A DNA stretch of 64,000 bases from the NCBI GenBank assembly GCA_013140705.1, contig JABFSH010000002.1:37283-101282 (forward strand), read 5' to 3'. This DNA is from Methylococcaceae bacterium. Its GTDB lineage: Bacteria; Pseudomonadota; Gammaproteobacteria; Methylococcales; Methylomonadaceae. Numbering within the stretch: the stretch's first letter is position 1; every line of letters starts with the position of its first letter. Below, piece by piece: positions 33,161-42,026 of this stretch. Both the position numbers and the translations under genes were made by a program. The notes beneath the pieces are model-generated. The model was not told where the DNA came from. It was given only the letters and a program-made list of their open reading frames with translations, and did not search any database.

Positions 33161-35670
33161 TGCGCCGATATCAACGTCTACTGATCCTTTCAATCATTTT
33201 GGTCGCGCTGGCATGGCAATACTTGCCCGTTTTTTTTGTTACGTCGCAAGCCTGGCTTCGCTATTTTCAATCGAGCAACCTGAGCACCCTACCAACGTCT
33301 ATCAACACCAGTAAAGTTTATACAATAAGACCCAAGCAATGGCTACAATTTGCCATTCCAGAAGGCAGTCAAAAACTTCGAATTATCACCAATGCACATA
33401 TAGATCATACTCCATCAACTTCTCCAGCTGCCGAATGGCAATACGCCTTACATTATCAAACATTAAGAAAGGACGGTTCTATCATAGAAGACAGTGTCTA
33501 TTACCATAACGCGCACCTGACAGCCTATAAAGGCGAAAAGGGTAATATTTTTTATGGGAACTACTATGCTGACAGTTCCTTTATACCTTTAGACGGACGT
33601 TTGACACTGCTAGGAATGCAATCCCTCAAGGAAACAGCGTTTTTACGATTAAGCCTGGAAACCGATAATGCTGATATTATTGAAACCGCCGTCAGGGTTT
33701 ATGCGCCTGCCAAAGTCGCTGATCACAAATTGGGTAAGCTCTGGTTTAGGATGAGTCAAGTCCAAAAAGACTACTTGGTCAACGCCAGTGTTTATCCTTC
33801 CACCTTGTTATCAGAAACAGAAAAAATCAATTTTCTTAAAAACCAATGGACGCCGGTAGGCCCACTAGGCATAGAAGGCAAAAATTATCGTTCTCAAACC
33901 TTATATATTCTGAAAGATATAGAGCTTGGCAGGCTGGATGAGTTAATTATCCCCTCCGGACTTCAGGCCGATAATGAACATCCCGTTGTAATACCCATAC
34001 CCGAAAAAGGCGGAAAACTCTCGCTGCAACTAAAAGCTATAGATAGCACAACCGTCACAACTGAACTACCCATAGATCTTCATTGGTACGGGCGCGCAGC
34101 AAAAGAACAATGGCAGGACCACGCTGTCTGGAAAAAAGATTCCGATAACTTAAGCTATACAGTAAAAGGTGGCTGGCTTGAGATCAGCCCTTCATCACGC
34201 GTCATCATCAACGCTTTTTTAGAAAATGAAAGCGGCGAAAAAATTGACATTTCACCTAAGCCCTTGGCTACTAAAACCTATTTCAGTGCAGATCCGGTTG
34301 ATTTTAATTTATTCCATTTCAAGCAGCAGCACGCAGCCATACGCATTGATATCAGACAAATTCTGGCAAAAGGCGAAAATCCTCAACAGACCGAAGTGGA
34401 CTACCAATGGCTGAATCAGCAATCGAAAATAATTGCAGGCGGAAAACTTGCGGCACTGGAACAGCCTTCAAGATATGACCAATTATCGGGCGTTACAGAA
34501 CCCATGTCCGTCAGTGACCCCAAGAGTTATTATCTTCACATTCCAGCCAATGTGACTCGTCTGCGGCTCAAGTCGACGAAGCGAAATGTATTGGTAAATG
34601 TCTATAATCAGCCTTTCGGTTTTACAAAAACACATCGTATTCCTGAAGATATCTACGTAGACAATGACCGGGAAGACTGGCAACTGTCCTGGTTTCCTTT
34701 GAAGGCCATCAATGACAAGGAATTGAGTCAGCGTCAGAGCATTCAATGGATAAACGGACAATATCGGCCACCTACAGATACTAGTGCTTTGTTAGCAGCC
34801 GACTATTTATGGCAAGATTATGTTCCGCAAGCTAATGTTGAAGCACGTTATATTTTAATCAATTATGTTGCCAGCGAGTTACGGGAAGAAGCCTTACCCA
34901 GCATTTACTGCCAAATGCCCGTCGGTCATGAATTCTCGGCCAACATAAAAGCTTACGGCGGTCTACGCAGTGTTTCGCCAGAGTTCATCTACCTGCGCAG
35001 CAACAAAGGCGAATTTGATTTTAAATTATTTATCGATCAACAAAAAAAGATAGCCGGCAATTCAATAGGCCTGCAAGGCAACATTCACGCGCCTGAAATC
35101 CCCGCAGGCCACCACCAGATAAGCTTAAACAGTAATGGCGGGGGGCGTTGGTTTATGAATTACAACGCTCAGTGTTCAGGTGGCCGGTATATTAAACGTC
35201 GCGTCTTCGCGTTGCCTTCTCCGGTCGTCTCTGCCAGTCAAAAAAACGCTAATAATGCAGAGCTGATCTTTATGGTCAATCATCAGCATTTACAGGATGA
35301 AATTTTGTCCGCCAGGTTTTATTCCCCCAATAACGCATTGGAACGCTCACAGATCACGGTAAAAATAGAGCCTGTTACGCAAAATGCAGCGATGCCAGCC
35401 GTGCTCAATAACTGGACATACACGAATCGCCTCTACGATATTCGGCCCATGCAGGACACACCCATGCCGATTTTATACACGCAAGGACAAACCATGAAGA
35501 CTACCGAATTTTTTGTCATCCCTTTTAATAGTGATTTGCCCGGTGGAGATTATCGAATACATATTGCATTAAAGAATGGTCCATCCGGTTATATTGCATT
35601 ATCACAGGTAAAGGCCGGCTTGTATGAGCAGCGCCGATTCTTCAGAGAGACTAATGTTGCGGCGCAATAA
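33160..35670 (+). CDS. Exported or membrane-anchored protein of the polyglutamate-like cluster
   Basis: An 836-residue protein with an N-terminal signal anchor (LLILSIILVALAWQYLPVFFV). The rest is hydrophilic, tyrosine-rich and seems rich in beta strands, with no membrane segment at the C-terminus; it should lie in the periplasm. I recognise no family or catalytic motif. Its ATG overlaps the PgsC-like stop by one base, and the next gene overlaps its own end by 47 bp, so translation is coupled. By position it may be part of a periplasmic polymer-handling or export complex, standing where PgsA/CapA would be in Bacillus, but it does not show the metallophosphatase-like motifs of CapA. Confidence 0.7.
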   Translation: MRRYQRLLILSIILVALAWQYLPVFFVTSQAWLRYFQSSNLSTLPTSINTSKVYTIRPKQWLQFAIPEGSQKLRIITNAHIDHTPSTSPAAEWQYALHYQTLRKDGSIIEDSVYYHNAHLTAYKGEKGNIFYGNYYADSSFIPLDGRLTLLGMQSLKETAFLRLSLETDNADIIETAVRVYAPAKVADHKLGKLWFRMSQVQKDYLVNASVYPSTLLSETEKINFLKNQWTPVGPLGIEGKNYRSQTLYILKDIELGRLDELIIPSGLQADNEHPVVIPIPEKGGKLSLQLKAIDSTTVTTELPIDLHWYGRAAKEQWQDHAVWKKDSDNLSYTVKGGWLEISPSSRVIINAFLENESGEKIDISPKPLATKTYFSADPVDFNLFHFKQQHAAIRIDIRQILAKGENPQQTEVDYQWLNQQSKIIAGGKLAALEQPSRYDQLSGVTEPMSVSDPKSYYLHIPANVTRLRLKSTKRNVLVNVYNQPFGFTKTHRIPEDIYVDNDREDWQLSWFPLKAINDKELSQRQSIQWINGQYRPPTDTSALLAADYLWQDYVPQANVEARYILINYVASELREEALPSIYCQMPVGHEFSANIKAYGGLRSVSPEFIYLRSNKGEFDFKLFIDQQKKIAGNSIGLQGNIHAPEIPAGHHQISLNSNGGGRWFMNYNAQCSGGRYIKRRVFALPSPVVSASQKNANNAELIFMVNHQHLQDEILSARFYSPNNALERSQITVKIEPVTQNAAMPAVLNNWTYTNRLYDIRPMQDTPMPILYTQGQTMKTTEFFVIPFNSDLPGGDYRIHIALKNGPSGYIALSQVKAGLYEQRRFFRETNVAAQ

Positions 35671-36502
35671 CTGGTTTTTCTTGATAGGTGCATTGTTAGT
35701 GTCGCCTGCACAAGCCAATGACCTGGAGAGTCAGCTAAAAATGGCTTCCGGCAAAGCCGGTTTTGTAGCGCCTGATCATTCTGAACTCCAGCATATTGCG
35801 CAAAACTTTCAGGATGCATTTAACGGCCATGAAAACACTATTGACTGGCATACATTAGCCATGGAAAGTCAGGCTCATCCTGGTTTTATTATCATTCAGG
35901 AGAACGCTTCGATGCGACAGGGCCGCGGTTTTTTTGCTTTACGTCAATTAGAAACGAAAAACTGGCTGCTGCAGGCACCTCATGCCGATACTGATTTATA
36001 TACCGGAAAAATCACCAGTCGTTTGTTTCTGGAGGGTCCCTTCAAAGCCGCACAATGGAACACAGTATCTCGAAAAACATTGATTGAGGGACAAGATTAT
36101 CCGGCTGATATGGCCCACCTGCCGGACACCTACTGGCAAGCATTCACTCAGGCATTTGCCGAAAAATACAGCGATGGAAAAATCATCCAATTACACGGTT
36201 ATGAACAAAATAGCCGTAAAACCAGAGCCGGTGAAGCGAGCGATATGATTTTGAGTGCCGGTCACACTGACCCGCCTCAATGGGTAAAACAAACGGCAGA
36301 CTGCTTGAAAAATGCGTTTCCCGGCCGAGTCAGTCTTTACCCTGTGGATGTAAAAGAACTGGGTGGAACGACCAACGTACAAGGCAAGCTGTTACAACAA
36401 TTAGGACATAACGGTTTTTTGCACATTGAAATGAGCAAAAAACTGCGTCAACAATTACTTGATCAATCTGAAACAAGAAGTCTGCTGATTAAATGTTTAT
36501 AA
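35624..36502 (+). CDS. Periplasmic protein, possible poly-gamma-glutamate hydrolase-like
   Basis: A 292-residue exported protein with a signal peptide (LIGALLVSPAQA). The mature part has PHADTD around H120, then EGPFKAAQWNTVSR, LHGYEQNSRKT, a GGTTNVQG segment and HIEMSKKLRQQL. This order of a histidine/aspartate motif, an HG motif and a late E-[IM]-S segment recalls poly-gamma-glutamate hydrolases and related zinc amidohydrolases, but the match is by eye and weak. The same motif order appears, with the histidine lost, in the two C-terminal modules of the PgsC-like protein. An alternative ATG at 35654 would shorten the leader by ten residues. The gene overlaps its predecessor by 47 bp and its successor by 10 bp. 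Confidence 0.65.
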   Translation: MSSADSSERLMLRRNNWFFLIGALLVSPAQANDLESQLKMASGKAGFVAPDHSELQHIAQNFQDAFNGHENTIDWHTLAMESQAHPGFIIIQENASMRQGRGFFALRQLETKNWLLQAPHADTDLYTGKITSRLFLEGPFKAAQWNTVSRKTLIEGQDYPADMAHLPDTYWQAFTQAFAEKYSDGKIIQLHGYEQNSRKTRAGEASDMILSAGHTDPPQWVKQTADCLKNAFPGRVSLYPVDVKELGGTTNVQGKLLQQLGHNGFLHIEMSKKLRQQLLDQSETRSLLIKCL

Positions 36503-39500
36503 AAAATCAAAAGAATCTAATGGGATTACACACAATTTGCCCATCAATACACGGTTTGATGCACGGCATTAAACCGTGCTGGCTATTGTTGAGCCTTGCC
36601 CTCATTACACCTGCGTATGCTCGTGTCGATGCGATGCAGTTACGCTTATTGGAATCTTACCAGCAAGATTTACGCTGGGATAACATAGAATCCGCGCCGG
36701 AATGGATCAATGGCGTTAAGCCTGGCTACAATAAAAACTGGCAAATGCACAGTGTGCTGCTAAAACCCAATCAGCAGGTCAGTGTGACCTTGCCAGCATA
36801 CGAAAGTTTGCGTTTATATCATCCAAAACAAACATTAACGCCTCAAGCACTGGATGTTTATGCGTCAAACGGTACGGGTTTGGCCGTTAAACAGGCCTTG
36901 CAGACCTCAACTGATGGGCACTCACTGGTGTTTTCGCCAAAATCACCGACCCCTTTGCTTATTCATATGGTCAGTCCACCTTCGCTTGGCCCGGCTGCTG
37001 GGTTGGATCGCGAATTTGAAGTAGCTTTGTTTATATCGCGTAAAGTGACTTTGAATGACATTGCGCCCTACCGTAACTTGATATTTTTATCAGCACCGTG
37101 GGTTTTATTGACGCAAGAACCTTTTACCTTGCCGGAACTGTATTGGCGCCTTGAAGCCAACCATAAAAACAGCTTTGTCGTGCGAGGACCGTCCCGCATA
37201 GCCATAAAAAACCGCTTAAGTTTTGAACCGCTCAGTAGTGAGCTGATACAGGATTATCGCCTTCAATATCGAGTTGATCAAAGCGATAAACAATGGCTGG
37301 ATTTTTCCACCAGTGTGGAAACCAGCCGTCTTGTTGCAGAAATTATCTCCAATAAAAATCCTGTCAACAACATCCTCAATGCCAGTGTAGGATTATTGCT
37401 GTCTACTGTTCCTGCGCCGGTTGTTGAAGTTGTTGGCCGTGAACAACAAGCTTATATAGAAGTTCCCGCCGGATATCATCAGATCGAACTACAGCCAGAC
37501 CGGTCTCTCTATGTGCAGGTATTGGCACAAACCGAACATGATTATCTATTTCCCACCTTCAACAATCCACGCTTGCCGGTCGAAGAAATAAGAAAGCAGG
37601 GCTTGCTGTCATCAACCGAATTAATGTTACAAGAGCAAACATCGAAACGGATTGTTCAAGCGAATAACCACAGAGCCGGTGGCATGCTCGGTAGCTTGCT
37701 CTTGCAACAATCGGCATTAGAGCGGTTGGATTACCCTCCGGGTTTAACTGAAGCCGAGCAGTTACGCGGATTTAGAACTTTTTATCGAGATTTGTTACCC
37801 AGCAAGAAAGCAGCAGCAACTCCGCAGTTTATGAGCTATTTTCTATCGGGGGAATTGAGAGCCGTCAATCGACCACAACAAGATGCCATTTTGGCCGACC
37901 AGCACTTGGCAGAAGCCCTAAAGCGTGTCGCCAACGGCTATTTTACCGGCATTAATGCGACAGGTGAGCACGCTGCGAATGAGTATACTTTGCCGGAACA
38001 GCACACACCGGGACAACTGCGCCTCATAGTCGATAAACGCGACTGTATTCCACGTTTGTTAAAAATCCAAATGGATCAGCAGCAACCGTCTGATTTATGG
38101 TTACGGTGTGCACCTGACCTGCCTGCTGCCGCTTTTGTAAGATCGCTGGAAGAAACTGCGTTAATTCGCTTGCAGCAAGAGCACGAGCATCCTGCCAATT
38201 CAACGTTAAGCGCACTTTTTTCTGCTTATCAACAACCTGCCCGGCTGATTCCGACGGCTGTCTATGAACTGGCTTTGCCTCAATCCATCAGAAACATCAA
38301 AATATGGCAAGCATCAAACCTGACCGCCCCCGTAAACCTGGCGCTGCAATACCGTAGCTCCAAGCCATTTTTGTTTTCGGAATCAAGCTATCAGGCGCGT
38401 TTGCGTGACTCATCCCGATCACGTTTGCAACAGCAATTTTTCCAGGATTTACGCGGCCTAGCTTCTGACAAATCAATGCCTGAACAACAATTGCAAAATG
38501 AATGGTTAGGGCTAGAGCGACTGGTACTTTCAGAGTATCGTTTATTCAAAGCAGCGGTAGCCCAAAAACCGGCGACACAGGCACTTTATTCGAAATCACA
38601 AATAAGCGAAACCATCAACTTAGCTAAAGCGGCGGAGCGGCAGCAACAGTGGCTGGAAGCGCTGGAATACTGGGGCGATGTGGTTAATCATGCCCAGGAC
38701 TTGCAGCAACAGCAGGCACAATTAGCGCAAGCTGTTGTGCTGTCGAAACTGGGTGAACATTATCTGGCTGAAAGTTTACGGCGCTATTTATCGTTATATG
38801 CTGATGAATCGATCTCGGAACAGGCGATACAACAATTGACTACCGAATATCGCCAACAACATGACGCGTTTGCGCTACAAACATTAGCGGCAGCGATACT
38901 GGTACAAAGACCTTCAAGCAATCATATACTTCAGCTGATGGATGCGTTATTGCAAAACGGTGAATACCGGTTTGTATTGCTGCTAGGACTCACTTTTATA
39001 GAACCAGCGCCGCCTGAATCGTTATTGAGAGCCGCTTATCAACTGGAATGGTGGCAAGCCTATCAACAGATAGTTGATCGGCTACCTGAAGCAAAACGTG
39101 CCTTCTGGATCGGCATCAAGGCGCAAAAACAAGGTCATTATCAAGCCGCGTTACAAGCTTGGTCATCCGAAGAATCAAGGGGCTGGCGGGAACCGCTTCA
39201 GCAAGGCCAGGATTTACTGGATCAATTTAATCATTTGACTGAAAAGAATGCCCTGCCTCTTTATCAACAATGGTCAGCCTGGCAACAGCATCATCCCGGC
39301 CCTACAATGTGGCAGGAAACACCTTGGCATGTACAGGATTATGCCGGCAGTGACAGTTATTACTCGACTGAACGCGATCTTTACGGAAAAGCCTTTAGAG
39401 CAACTCAACAGCGTCCCGTGGTATTAGGCATCATGGGACCTGCCACTTTAAGTTTACAAATTCGACCTTTACATGCCGCTTACGCGGGGATGCATCCAAT

Positions 39501-39867
39501 ACAGCAGTCTCCATCTGACCCGGTGGTCACTGCTACGTCTGTGCTCGACGGCTGGATACGGATCATTGATAACAAAAAAGCACAAATTTACCCTTTTTTC
39601 AACAATACGCCCTCACAAGGACTGGATCTCTCCGGCTCTGGCAATGTTCTGGCGGGCAATCTGGAGACGCTGGATTATCAGGTTGGCTCCGGCTGGCATG
39701 AACTCCTGGTGTTTTCCGAACAAGCCCCCCTATCCCTGAGTGTGCTGGAACAACGCCCTGAGTTCGCATTGACGATATTACCGCGGTTATATCCTGATAG
39801 CTTTGACAATATGAACCTTATGAAAGACCGTTCCCTTGCAGGCGCTCGGCAGCGAGAAAAACCATGA
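36493..39867 (+). CDS. Large exported protein with TPR-like middle
   Basis: An 1124-residue protein with a signal peptide (CWLLLSLALITPAYA, near residues 29-44). Residues ~50-600 and ~960-1124 look beta-rich. The stretch ~690-930 is helical and repetitive (RQQQWLEALEYWGDVVNHA, LGEHYLAESLRRYLSLYAD, AQKQGHYQAALQAW), like tetratricopeptide repeats. The protein is notably glutamine-rich. TPR proteins of the periplasm serve as scaffolds in export of cellulose, alginate and PNAG, which suggests a similar role here. It overlaps its neighbours at both ends (10 and 4 bp). No enzyme motif is seen, and the function is inferred from position. Confidence 0.7.
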   Translation: MFIKNQKNLMGLHTICPSIHGLMHGIKPCWLLLSLALITPAYARVDAMQLRLLESYQQDLRWDNIESAPEWINGVKPGYNKNWQMHSVLLKPNQQVSVTLPAYESLRLYHPKQTLTPQALDVYASNGTGLAVKQALQTSTDGHSLVFSPKSPTPLLIHMVSPPSLGPAAGLDREFEVALFISRKVTLNDIAPYRNLIFLSAPWVLLTQEPFTLPELYWRLEANHKNSFVVRGPSRIAIKNRLSFEPLSSELIQDYRLQYRVDQSDKQWLDFSTSVETSRLVAEIISNKNPVNNILNASVGLLLSTVPAPVVEVVGREQQAYIEVPAGYHQIELQPDRSLYVQVLAQTEHDYLFPTFNNPRLPVEEIRKQGLLSSTELMLQEQTSKRIVQANNHRAGGMLGSLLLQQSALERLDYPPGLTEAEQLRGFRTFYRDLLPSKKAAATPQFMSYFLSGELRAVNRPQQDAILADQHLAEALKRVANGYFTGINATGEHAANEYTLPEQHTPGQLRLIVDKRDCIPRLLKIQMDQQQPSDLWLRCAPDLPAAAFVRSLEETALIRLQQEHEHPANSTLSALFSAYQQPARLIPTAVYELALPQSIRNIKIWQASNLTAPVNLALQYRSSKPFLFSESSYQARLRDSSRSRLQQQFFQDLRGLASDKSMPEQQLQNEWLGLERLVLSEYRLFKAAVAQKPATQALYSKSQISETINLAKAAERQQQWLEALEYWGDVVNHAQDLQQQQAQLAQAVVLSKLGEHYLAESLRRYLSLYADESISEQAIQQLTTEYRQQHDAFALQTLAAAILVQRPSSNHILQLMDALLQNGEYRFVLLLGLTFIEPAPPESLLRAAYQLEWWQAYQQIVDRLPEAKRAFWIGIKAQKQGHYQAALQAWSSEESRGWREPLQQGQDLLDQFNHLTEKNALPLYQQWSAWQQHHPGPTMWQETPWHVQDYAGSDSYYSTERDLYGKAFRATQQRPVVLGIMGPATLSLQIRPLHAAYAGMHPIQQSPSDPVVTATSVLDGWIRIIDNKKAQIYPFFNNTPSQGLDLSGSGNVLAGNLETLDYQVGSGWHELLVFSEQAPLSLSVLEQRPEFALTILPRLYPDSFDNMNLMKDRSLAGARQREKP

Positions 39868-42026
39868 TATTAAGATCAACACTTCTAATCACGCTACCGC
39901 TAATTTCCGGCTGTTCCATTCATGATGTTCAACAAGTGATTGCTCGCAAAGATTTGGCAACATTGATACGCCAGGACAATGGACATAACATCCCAACACA
40001 GCAAATTGGCAGCAACCCTGTTACCCGTTTAGATAGCGCCACCATCAATGCTAAAGCAGTGCCTGTCTCGGAATCCACATCACTTGCCGCAGCCACGGAA
40101 AACTTAACACTGGAATCGGTTTTAAAATTGCCGCCGGCCACGACGTTGACACAGGCCCGTGCAACCATGATTCAGTATCTCGCAGTCACTGAAACCCATC
40201 CCGAAGCCATTGAAAAACTATTATTTAAAGCTGAGCAATTAGTAAAAACGTATTCTGATGATCCGCAGTTGCAGACATTGTTTCAGCAATTAGCGCGCTA
40301 CAGTGAATGGCAACCGGTAAATTCCATCATTAACAACGGAGGACTCAGCTTTGTAGCGAGTCAAGGCTGGCAACCGGAAAGCCCCTTTATTAGAACGCGT
40401 CGAGCATTGCTGCCGCCGGTAGCAGAAAATGAACACGTTATTTTTGGCGACCAGCGTCTGGTATTGTTATTAACCAATGTGGCCAAGATTCAACTGCATA
40501 TTGATGCACGACTGGAAGACATCCCCTTTTTGCCCGAATCACCTGCCCAACTCACTTATCAACTCGACGAGCGCCCTCCGCAGCACCTGCGATTGGCAGA
40601 CCAGGAAGACTGGAAACGTTTTACCATCAACATTCCAACAGGAGAACATCAGGTCCGTCTGTATCAACAAACCCCTGTGGGTAATCAATATGTAAAATTG
40701 CGGTTTGACGATCAGTTAACCAACTTGTCGGTCGCTCAAGAGCGACCTTATTTTATTAGCACGACTCAAGCACCGCTAGAATTTTACAGTCAGGGGCCCA
40801 CGGTATTGCGGATCGATGAATGGGATGAAGGAGTTATTTCCTACCGCTATCAGAATGTCGCGGAAGGCTGGCAAAAAGTCAGTTTGCCGCCCTCAACCGG
40901 CAAGCAGAAAAGTTTATTGCGCGTGAATGAACGTGTCGTCAATTTTGAACCAAAACCGATTAGAAATCGCATCGTGCAACGCAACTTAGTCCCCGTAGAC
41001 TTGCCGGAAACCGTATTAAAAAAGCCTGTAGCGGCTGGTAAGGTTCAACTGGACGACACCTTTAAACTGGGGAAGCAGGAGGATGGCACGCTGAGTTTAA
41101 GTGTTGATTTTGTACGGCGGAATAATAAGCAGGAGGGAGGAAAAACCCTTCCACTAGAACAATTTGCTCAATATCGTATTAATTATCGTTATTTCGATGA
41201 GCCACGTGATATTTATTGGAATACCCAAGGTTTTTTTAGATACAGGGAGTTTGGAGGGCCAACAGTTGGTATCGACGAATCCGTCTATTACAATCCGGAC
41301 TGGCTACCTTTTAATATCCGTACCGGAGCCAAAATAATAACACAAGTACCCCATGATCAGCTTGAATGGCTAGGACAATGGAACATAACTGCATCCCAAT
41401 CCTATAATTTGACACCAAAATTTCGACTGATTCCGAACTTATCGCTTTTTGCACGCACAATGAGCTTACGCAATAGCCAGCTCGCTCGGAACGATGAAGA
41501 ATTTGGAAAGAAAATAGATCAAGACATTTTTACACCTTACAAAGCCGATCATACGGCCGGCTTGCACCCTGCGTTATCCATGGAATACAGCCCATGGCTC
41601 GACACCCTATGGACCGGGAAATTAGGGCTAACTTCCAATGAAAACATGGATATCGGCGCTCCTGATCATTTCAGTGATGAGGTGCACTGGAAGCAATTAT
41701 TAGGCAGTGTCGTGCTGGATGGATTTTACAGAGCGGCTTATTACCAAAAAGATTTCGATAGGATTGCCAGTGAAACACGCAGTTACCTAGGACTAGAACT
41801 AAACTGGCAACGCTGGGCAATCGATCAGCATAGAATCGAATTATCAGGGCAGTACAGCTACGATATAGAGCGAAAGTCCCACCTGGCAACACTATCACTC
41901 ACCGTGCATTTTGGCGAAGGTCGAGGCTACAGGGATTTTGCGCCGTGCGAGATTGATTTTCGTGAAATTAGGCAGCGGACAGATATTCATGAACAAAATA
42001 ATACCATCAAGGACGTTAATGATTAG
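39864..42026 (+). CDS. Outer-membrane-type lipoprotein with beta-barrel-like C-terminus
   Basis: A 720-residue protein with a short lipoprotein signal, MILRSTLLITLPLISGC, lipidated at C17 with serine at +2, which favours the outer membrane. Residues ~60-380 are mixed. From ~430 to the end there are alternating aromatic and polar residues (YRINYRYFDEPRDIYW, LGLELNWQRWAIDQHRIELS, HLATLSLTVHFGEG) as in amphipathic strands of an outer-membrane barrel. Together with the TPR-like protein before it, it could form the exit route for a polymer. It starts within ATGA of the previous stop and overlaps the PgsB-like start by 8 bp. No family is recognised. Confidence 0.68.
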   Translation: MILRSTLLITLPLISGCSIHDVQQVIARKDLATLIRQDNGHNIPTQQIGSNPVTRLDSATINAKAVPVSESTSLAAATENLTLESVLKLPPATTLTQARATMIQYLAVTETHPEAIEKLLFKAEQLVKTYSDDPQLQTLFQQLARYSEWQPVNSIINNGGLSFVASQGWQPESPFIRTRRALLPPVAENEHVIFGDQRLVLLLTNVAKIQLHIDARLEDIPFLPESPAQLTYQLDERPPQHLRLADQEDWKRFTINIPTGEHQVRLYQQTPVGNQYVKLRFDDQLTNLSVAQERPYFISTTQAPLEFYSQGPTVLRIDEWDEGVISYRYQNVAEGWQKVSLPPSTGKQKSLLRVNERVVNFEPKPIRNRIVQRNLVPVDLPETVLKKPVAAGKVQLDDTFKLGKQEDGTLSLSVDFVRRNNKQEGGKTLPLEQFAQYRINYRYFDEPRDIYWNTQGFFRYREFGGPTVGIDESVYYNPDWLPFNIRTGAKIITQVPHDQLEWLGQWNITASQSYNLTPKFRLIPNLSLFARTMSLRNSQLARNDEEFGKKIDQDIFTPYKADHTAGLHPALSMEYSPWLDTLWTGKLGLTSNENMDIGAPDHFSDEVHWKQLLGSVVLDGFYRAAYYQKDFDRIASETRSYLGLELNWQRWAIDQHRIELSGQYSYDIERKSHLATLSLTVHFGEGRGYRDFAPCEIDFREIRQRTDIHEQNNTIKDVND

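Noticed and set aside
33160..35670. Assignment of the signal-anchored protein as PgsA/CapA
   Set aside because: Its position fits, but I see none of the metal-binding motifs of the CapA phosphatase-like fold.
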